The position numbers and the translations under genes are program-made. 9,780 bases of DNA from Eubacteriales bacterium (lineage in GTDB: Bacteria; Bacillota; Clostridia; Christensenellales; CAG-138): positions 1-9,780 of the forward strand of contig JAQVML010000023.1 in assembly GCA_028703645.1 (NCBI GenBank). Direction: 5' to 3'. The notes beneath the pieces are model-generated. The model did no database searches, had not been told where the DNA came from, and saw only the letters and a program-made list of their open reading frames with translations. Shown here one piece after another: positions 5,306 to 9,780 of this stretch; position 1 is the first letter of the stretch, and the number at the start of each line of letters is the position of its first letter.

Positions 5306-7714
5306 ATGCAGGAACGTTACGACCCACAGGCGATTGAAGCCAAGTGGCAAAAAATCTGGGCGGATTCGCATTGCTATGAAGCGATCACCGGCTCGGAGAA
5401 ACCCAAATATTACCCGATGATCGAGTTTCCCTACCCCTCCGGGCAGGGTCTCCACGTCGGCCACCCGCGTCCTTTTACCGCCATGGACGTCATCGCGCGC
5501 AAACGCCGTCTCGAAGGCTATAACGTGCTGTATCCCATCGGCTACGACGCGTTCGGACTGCCGACGGAAAACTACGCCATCAAAACCGGCATCCATCCGG
5601 CGAAGGTGACGCACGACAACATCATCCGTTTCCGTAACCAGCTGCAACGGCTCGGCTACTCGTTTGACTATTCCCGCGAGGTCAACACCACTGACCCCGA
5701 CTACTATAAATGGACGCAGTGGATCTTCCTCAAGTTCTACGAAAAGGGACTCGCCTACAAGGCGGAAATCCCGATCAACTTCTGCACGAGCTGCAAGGTC
5801 GGTCTCGCCAACGAAGAGGTGGTGGACGGCGTTTGCGAGCGCTGCGGCGGCCAGGTGGTGCGCATGGTGCGCTCCCAGTGGATGCTGAAGATCACGGCGT
5901 ATGCCCAGCGGTTGATCGACGACCTCGACACCGTGGACTATCTTGAGAAGATCAAAGCCCAGCAGATTAACTGGATCGGCCGCAGTGAAGGCGCGCTGGT
6001 CAACTTCCCGATCAAGGGCACAGACGAGAAACTCACGGTCTTCACCACGCGACCGGACACGCTCTTTGGAGCCACCTACATGGTCGTGTCTCCGGAGCAT
6101 CCGTTGATCGAGCAGTATCAAGCGAACATCACCAATCTCGACGCGGTGCGCGCCTATCAGAAGGCCGCCGCGATCAAGAGTGACTTTGAGCGCAGCGAAC
6201 TCGCCAAGGATAAGACCGGCGTGCCGCTGAGCGGCATCTACGCCATCAACCCCGTCAACGGCAAAGAGATTCCCGTTTGGACGAGCGACTATGTCCTCAT
6301 GGGCTACGGCACGGGCGCGATCATGGCGGTTCCCGCACACGACGAGCGCGACTATGACTTCGCCAAGGTGTTCAACCTCCCGATCATCGAGGTGGTCGCG
6401 GGCGGCGACATCGAAAAAGAAGCATACACCGACTGCGCGAAGGGCAAGATGGTCAACTCCGGCTTCCTCGACGGTATGGAGGTGGAAAAAGCCATCCCCG
6501 CGATCATCGATTGGCTCGTCAAAGAGGGCATCGGCGAGCGCAAGGTGAATTTCAAGCTCCGCGACTGGGTCTTCTCGCGTCAGCGTTACTGGGGCGAACC
6601 CATCCCGCTGGTTTATTGCGAGCACTGCGGCTGGGTGCCGATTCCCTACGATCAGCTCCCGCTGGAGTTGCCGATGCTGGACGATTTTACGCCCACCGAC
6701 GACGGAAGCAGCTGCCTCGCCCGCGCGAAGGATTGGCTCCACACCACCTGTCCGAAGTGCGGCGGCCCCGCGACGCGCGAAGCGGACACCATGCCCAACT
6801 GGGCGGGTTCGAGCTGGTATTTCCTTCGCTATACCGACGCGCACAACAACAAAGAATTCGCCTCCCGCGAGGCGCTGGATTACTGGACGCCGGTCGACTG
6901 GTATAACGGCGGCATGGAGCACACGACGCTGCATCTGCTGTATTCCCGCTTCTGGCACAAGTTCCTCTTCGACCTCGGCCTCGTTCCCACGAGCGAGCCT
7001 TACATGAAGCGCACGAGCCACGGTATGGTGCTTGGCAGCAACGGCGAGAAGATGAGCAAATCCCGCGGCAACGTGGTCAACCCGGACGACTATATCCCGA
7101 CCTATGGCGCGGATAGCTTCCGCACTTACGTCATGTTTATGGGCGCGTTTGACCAGCCGATCCCGTGGAACGAGCAGGGCACGCGCGGCTGCCGCCGGTT
7201 CCTCGACCGCGTTTGGGCGCTGCAGGACATGGTGGTTGGCACGGGCGACACCGACGCCGAGATGAAGAAGAAGGTTCACGCGACCATCAAAAAGGTCGGC
7301 GAGGACTACGAGCGCATGAAGTTCAACACCGCGATTGCGACGATGATGGCGCTGACAAACGACTTCTACGCAAGAGGCCAGCTCACGAAGGACGAGTTGC
7401 ACACGCTGGTGGTTCTGCTTGCGCCCGTTGCCCCGCACATCAGCGAGGAGATCAATGAAGCGCTGGGCTACACGCCGATGCAGGATCAGCAGTGGCCCGC
7501 ATATGATGAGAGTGCGCTGGTTGAGAATGAAGTAGAATACGGCATTCAGGTCAACGGCAAGGTGCGCGGTCGCATTACGCTTTCCCTCTCGCTGGACACA
7601 AAGGCCGTCGAAGCTGCGGCGCTCGCCTGCGAGGACGTCAAGCCCCATCTGGAAGGCAAGACAGTGCGCAAGATCATCGTGGTCAAGAACATCGTCAACA
7701 TCGTGGTTGGCTAA
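5306..7714 (+). CDS. leuS: Leucyl-tRNA synthetase
   Basis: A complete class I aminoacyl-tRNA synthetase of 802 residues, normal for bacterial LeuRS, which charges tRNA-Leu in the cytosol. The HIGH signature appears as HVGH (residues 50-53) and KMSKS is exact (582-586). The CP1 editing domain is intact: TTRPDTLFGAT (from residue 247, with Thr252) and GYGTGAIMAVPAHDERD (333-349, with Asp346) are the conserved threonine and aspartate sites that clear misacylated tRNA. Two cysteine-pair sets look zinc-binding: C160/C163 with C177/C180, and C438/C441 with C482/C485. The C-terminal tRNA-binding region contains VNGKVRGRI. ATG 5306 follows GGAGG (5291-5295) by ten bases. Codon use is highly selective: no in-frame TTA, CTA or TCA occurs, which leaves the codon-aligned antisense frame open for the entire gene. 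It has its own promoter and ends at a hairpin shared with the convergent MFS gene. Confidence 0.98.
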   Translation: MQERYDPQAIEAKWQKIWADSHCYEAITGSEKPKYYPMIEFPYPSGQGLHVGHPRPFTAMDVIARKRRLEGYNVLYPIGYDAFGLPTENYAIKTGIHPAKVTHDNIIRFRNQLQRLGYSFDYSREVNTTDPDYYKWTQWIFLKFYEKGLAYKAEIPINFCTSCKVGLANEEVVDGVCERCGGQVVRMVRSQWMLKITAYAQRLIDDLDTVDYLEKIKAQQINWIGRSEGALVNFPIKGTDEKLTVFTTRPDTLFGATYMVVSPEHPLIEQYQANITNLDAVRAYQKAAAIKSDFERSELAKDKTGVPLSGIYAINPVNGKEIPVWTSDYVLMGYGTGAIMAVPAHDERDYDFAKVFNLPIIEVVAGGDIEKEAYTDCAKGKMVNSGFLDGMEVEKAIPAIIDWLVKEGIGERKVNFKLRDWVFSRQRYWGEPIPLVYCEHCGWVPIPYDQLPLELPMLDDFTPTDDGSSCLARAKDWLHTTCPKCGGPATREADTMPNWAGSSWYFLRYTDAHNNKEFASREALDYWTPVDWYNGGMEHTTLHLLYSRFWHKFLFDLGLVPTSEPYMKRTSHGMVLGSNGEKMSKSRGNVVNPDDYIPTYGADSFRTYVMFMGAFDQPIPWNEQGTRGCRRFLDRVWALQDMVVGTGDTDAEMKKKVHATIKKVGEDYERMKFNTAIATMMALTNDFYARGQLTKDELHTLVVLLAPVAPHISEEINEALGYTPMQDQQWPAYDESALVENEVEYGIQVNGKVRGRITLSLSLDTKAVEAAALACEDVKPHLEGKTVRKIIVVKNIVNIVVG

Positions 7715-7731
7715 CAAACCCAAGTAGCACA

Positions 7732-7761
7732 AACGGCGCGGAGAAATCCGCGCCGTTGTTT
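7732..7761 (+). terminator. Hairpin terminator between leuS and the MFS gene
   Basis: Bases 7732-7742 pair perfectly with 7747-7757 (11 base pairs) around a GAAA tetraloop, followed by GTTTA. It lies 17 bases after the leuS stop and 20 bases after the convergent MFS stop on the other strand. The minus strand continues TTTGTG, so it can serve both genes. Confidence 0.85.
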
Positions 7762-7777
7762 ATGCGTTGCTAGAGCG

Positions 7778-8965
7778 TTATGCAGCCTCTGTTTTCGCCG
7801 AACCAAATCCCGTTTCGCGGTTGCAGACGAGAATCGTCATATACAGGAGCGCAAGGCACGCGAGTAGATAATACGGCAGTCCCGAAAAACCGACTACCTG
7901 CCCAATCCAGCCGACCAACGGCGGCATCAGGGTGGCTCCTAAATAGGCGGACGCCATCTGTAGGCCAATGATCGCCTGAGAATAATTTGCGCCGAAGCGC
8001 TGCGGCGTGATGTGAATGAGGTTTGGAAACACCGGCGCGCACCCGAGACCGAAGAGCAACAGCCCCACGAGTGAGAACACTTGCGGCAGCGGCAGCGCCA
8101 ACAGCAGCGCGCCGAGAACCGCGATTAAAAGCCCTGCGTTGATCAGTGTGCGCTCCTTGACGCGCATGGCGAGCAAGCCGGAGATCATGCGCCCTCCCAT
8201 GATGCCAAAGAAGAACAGCGAACCCCAACTTGCAGCAACGCTCGACTCCACGCCACGCACGCTCACAAAATAAGTCGTGGCCCAGAGACTGACGCTGGCT
8301 TCTCCCGCGCAATAGAAGAAGAACGAGAGCACCGCAAAGATCGCGCCGCGCTTCTTGATCGCCGCGCGGTTGTCGATCTCGATCGGCCCGCCCAGCAGTT
8401 CATCCGCGCTCGCATGCGGCACCTTTCCCCAGAGCGGCAGCGTCACAAACATGATGAACGCGAGCGACATCTGAATGATGGAAACGAAGCGATAACCGCC
8501 CTGCCAGTTTCCGTTTTGCTTGAGGAACTGCGACATGATCAAAGGGCTGATGGTAGCGCCCACACCCCAAAAACTATGCAAAAAGCTCATGTGGCTCGCC
8601 TTGTAGTGCAGCGCCACATAGTTATTCAGCGCGGCGTCGATCGCACCGCCGCCAAGCCCCAGCGGAACCGCAAGCAGGAGCAGCACGTAAAAGCTCTTTG
8701 TAAACGAGATTGCAAACAACGCGCTCGCCGTGAGCAGCACGCAGACCGCGGTCACCCATCCCGTGCCGAATTTTCGAATCACGCGGACGGAGACGAGGCT
8801 GGAGACGACCGTGCCGATCGTGATGCCGATGGAGACAAACCCCGCGTAGGAAACGGGCGCGCCAAGTTGCGCGTAAGCAACAGGCCACGCCGCGCCGAGC
8901 ATAGAGTCCGGCAAGCCGAGGCTGATGAACGCAAGATAGATGATGACAAGCAAAATAGTAGCCAT
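7778..8965 (-). CDS. MFS transporter, fucose-permease-like (FHS-type)
   Basis: A 395-residue protein with about 12 hydrophobic segments in two halves separated by a polar loop near residues 180-208. The loop between segments 2 and 3 has the basic RVIRKFG motif (residues 61-67), as in major facilitator proteins. GLGGGAIDAALNNYVALHY (103-121) and the seventh-segment YCAGEASVSLWATTYF (218-233) resemble the fucose/galactose/H+ symporter branch, so sugar or small-metabolite transport by proton coupling is likely; the substrate is unknown. ATG 8965 is the only usable start: an in-frame TAG lies four codons upstream and the first membrane segment begins at residue 3. There is no Shine-Dalgarno sequence, and the -10 box ends six bases before the ATG, so the message appears leaderless. 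Confidence 0.9.
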   Translation of the reverse strand: MATILLVIIYLAFISLGLPDSMLGAAWPVAYAQLGAPVSYAGFVSIGITIGTVVSSLVSVRVIRKFGTGWVTAVCVLLTASALFAISFTKSFYVLLLLAVPLGLGGGAIDAALNNYVALHYKASHMSFLHSFWGVGATISPLIMSQFLKQNGNWQGGYRFVSIIQMSLAFIMFVTLPLWGKVPHASADELLGGPIEIDNRAAIKKRGAIFAVLSFFFYCAGEASVSLWATTYFVSVRGVESSVAASWGSLFFFGIMGGRMISGLLAMRVKERTLINAGLLIAVLGALLLALPLPQVFSLVGLLLFGLGCAPVFPNLIHITPQRFGANYSQAIIGLQMASAYLGATLMPPLVGWIGQVVGFSGLPYYLLACLALLYMTILVCNRETGFGSAKTEAA

Positions 8966-8971
8966 GCGCGT

Positions 8972-9000
8972 ATTCTATCTGGTTTTGTCGTGTTTGAAAA
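8972..9000 (-). promoter_or_regulatory. Promoter of the MFS gene (predicts a leaderless mRNA)
   Basis: On the minus strand TTTTCA (8995-9000, four of six to -35) and TAGAAT (8972-8977, five of six to -10) are 17 bases apart. The -10 is six bases from the ATG at 8965, so the transcript should start at or within a base or two of the start codon. The TAG in the -10 is also the in-frame stop that excludes any upstream start. Confidence 0.6.
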
Positions 9001-9024
9001 GCATAAGTTTTACCGATTGAGATA

Positions 9025-9080
9025 ATGTTATGAGAAACGGATGGTATCGTAACATCGCAATGAATCGCTCAAAAGCGTTC
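9025..9080. promoter_or_regulatory. Inverted repeats in the divergent MFS / TVP38 region
   Basis: ATGTTA (9025-9030) and TAACAT (9050-9055) form an inverted repeat, and 9062-9080 can form a hairpin (GAA plus CGCT pairing with AGCG plus TTC, one bulged T, loop CAAA). Both lie between the two divergent promoters. They could be operators for a shared regulator, but the arms are short. Confidence 0.3.
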
Positions 9081-9126
9081 ACAAAAATGTTGCCTCGTTC
9101 ACGTGGTTTTTCGCGCGCAATTCCGC

Positions 9127-9132
9127 TATACT
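9127..9132 (+). promoter_or_regulatory. -10 box of the TVP38 gene, six bases before its ATG
   Basis: TATACT (five of six matches) is followed by CAGCGT and then the ATG at 9139. The -35 region at 16-18 bases spacing is poor (TGGTTT at 9104-9109). No Shine-Dalgarno sequence is present. The spacing to the ATG is the same as in the divergent MFS gene, which points to a leaderless message. Confidence 0.45.
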
Positions 9133-9138
9133 CAGCGT

Positions 9139-9780
9139 ATGCAGAAAACGGAACCAACCGGGCCAAAGCCGCCCGCAACCCGCGGGCAAAAGATCGCCGC
9201 CATCGCCTCGATCACGGTGTTTATTCTCGTACTCGTACTGTTGACGATCTTCGTCGGCGGCCCGATCGTTAAGACGCTTGGCGACCCCGCCTCGTTTCGC
9301 GCGTGGGTAGAAGCGCGCGGTGCCTGGGGACGGGTGCTGTTCGTCGGCCTCATCATATTGCAGATCGTCATCGCGTTTATTCCGGGCGAGCCGTTTGAGC
9401 TCGCGGCGGGCTACGCATTCGGTACGCTCTGGGGAACGCTGCTGGTCTGGATTGGGGCTATCATCGGCACGACGATCGTGTTTCTCTTTGTGCGAAAAAT
9501 CGGCATCAAGGCGGTCGAGGTGTTCTTTCCGCGTGAAAAGATCGACTCACTCAAATACCTGCAGGACGAAAAGAAGCTCAACGTCGCTGCGTTTCTTCTG
9601 TTTTTAATACCGGGTACGCCAAAGGATCTGCTGACCTATTTGGCGGGGTTGACCAAGATTCGCCTGCTACCGTGGATTCTATTAACGAGCATCGCGCGCA
9701 TCCCCTCCATCGTCACCAGCACCATCAGCGGCAACGCACTCGGCATCGAGAAATACAGCCTCGCGATCATCGTGTATGCT
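9139..9780 (+). CDS. TVP38/TMEM64-family (VTT-domain) membrane protein, 3' end outside window
   Basis: The reading frame is open from ATG 9139 to the right edge (214 codons), so the C-terminus is missing. A basic, Pro-rich N-terminus (residues 1-18) precedes a first membrane segment at about 20-40. The SNARE-associated/VTT domain follows: IPGEPFELAAGYAFG (81-95) is the family's first conserved re-entrant motif, PGTPKDLLTYLAGLT (158-172) is the second, and ARIPSIVTSTISGNALG (186-202) the third. Relatives include DedA proteins and eukaryotic TMEM41/VMP1, some of which act as lipid scramblases or in membrane homeostasis. The bacterial TVP38 role is not settled. The start rests on the ATG alone, as no ribosome site precedes it; a GTG at 9103 is in frame but has no ribosome site either. 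It is divergent from the MFS gene. Confidence 0.9.
   Translation, partial: MQKTEPTGPKPPATRGQKIAAIASITVFILVLVLLTIFVGGPIVKTLGDPASFRAWVEARGAWGRVLFVGLIILQIVIAFIPGEPFELAAGYAFGTLWGTLLVWIGAIIGTTIVFLFVRKIGIKAVEVFFPREKIDSLKYLQDEKKLNVAAFLLFLIPGTPKDLLTYLAGLTKIRLLPWILLTSIARIPSIVTSTISGNALGIEKYSLAIIVYA

Noticed and set aside
5270..7732. 820-codon open frame antisense to all of leuS
   Set aside because: It is codon-aligned with leuS and its openness is explained by missing TTA, CTA and TCA codons. The product is a His/Asp/Val/Arg-rich composition without recognisable domain, starts with TTG and has no ribosome site.
8414..9025. 203-codon frame antisense to the MFS gene
   Set aside because: It overlaps the antisense of a clear MFS transporter, its product is polar low-complexity sequence, and it has no ribosome site.

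Overview
The window reads as chromosomal DNA of a fairly GC-rich Gram-positive bacterium, most likely a member of the class Clostridia (Bacillota). The evidence is strong AGGAGG-type ribosome sites, tight gene packing, an Lgt with a Gly-Cys-Cys-rich signature loop, an esterase / alcohol-acetyltransferase-like / zinc-ribbon membrane protein trio that I associate with Clostridia, and short hairpins built on CTGTCC...GGACAG between genes. The family assignment comes from recognition of the proteins and not from a search, so the taxon is an inference. No phage, transposase, CRISPR array, rRNA or tRNA gene was seen.

Layout. 1-141 is the 3' end of a HIT-family (HINT-type) nucleotide-binding protein. 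142-439 is a structured intergenic region with a terminator, the first copy of a dispersed repeat and a weak promoter. 440-3458 is a three-gene, same-strand cassette: an HSL-type alpha/beta esterase, an HxxxDG acyltransferase and a zinc-ribbon protein with six membrane segments. Both gaps inside the cassette carry small hairpins. 3459-3700 holds a bidirectional terminator, the second, inverted copy of the repeat, and the lgt terminator. 3701-5054 (minus strand) is a short unit of a small two-segment membrane protein followed by lgt, driven by a good extended -10 promoter at 5132-5160. 5306-7714 is leuS with its own promoter and no T-box leader. leuS and the MFS transporter gene (7778-8965, minus) converge on a shared hairpin terminator. 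From 9139 a TVP38/TMEM64-family membrane protein runs off the right edge.

How the genes relate. leuS and lgt are housekeeping genes (leucyl-tRNA charging; lipoprotein lipidation). The esterase and the acyltransferase have opposite chemistries on ester bonds and probably act on a common, unidentified lipid or alcohol substrate, with the zinc-ribbon protein at the membrane. The MFS transporter and the TVP38 protein are divergent. Each has a -10-like hexamer exactly six bases before its ATG and no Shine-Dalgarno sequence, so both look like leaderless messages, unlike most of the other genes here.

Most of the window is ordinary chromosome. The points most worth a second look are the ester-metabolism cassette bracketed by inverted repeats, the divergent leaderless pair, and the palindrome over the leuS -10/+1 region. 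I saw no clear evidence of a wholly new system.
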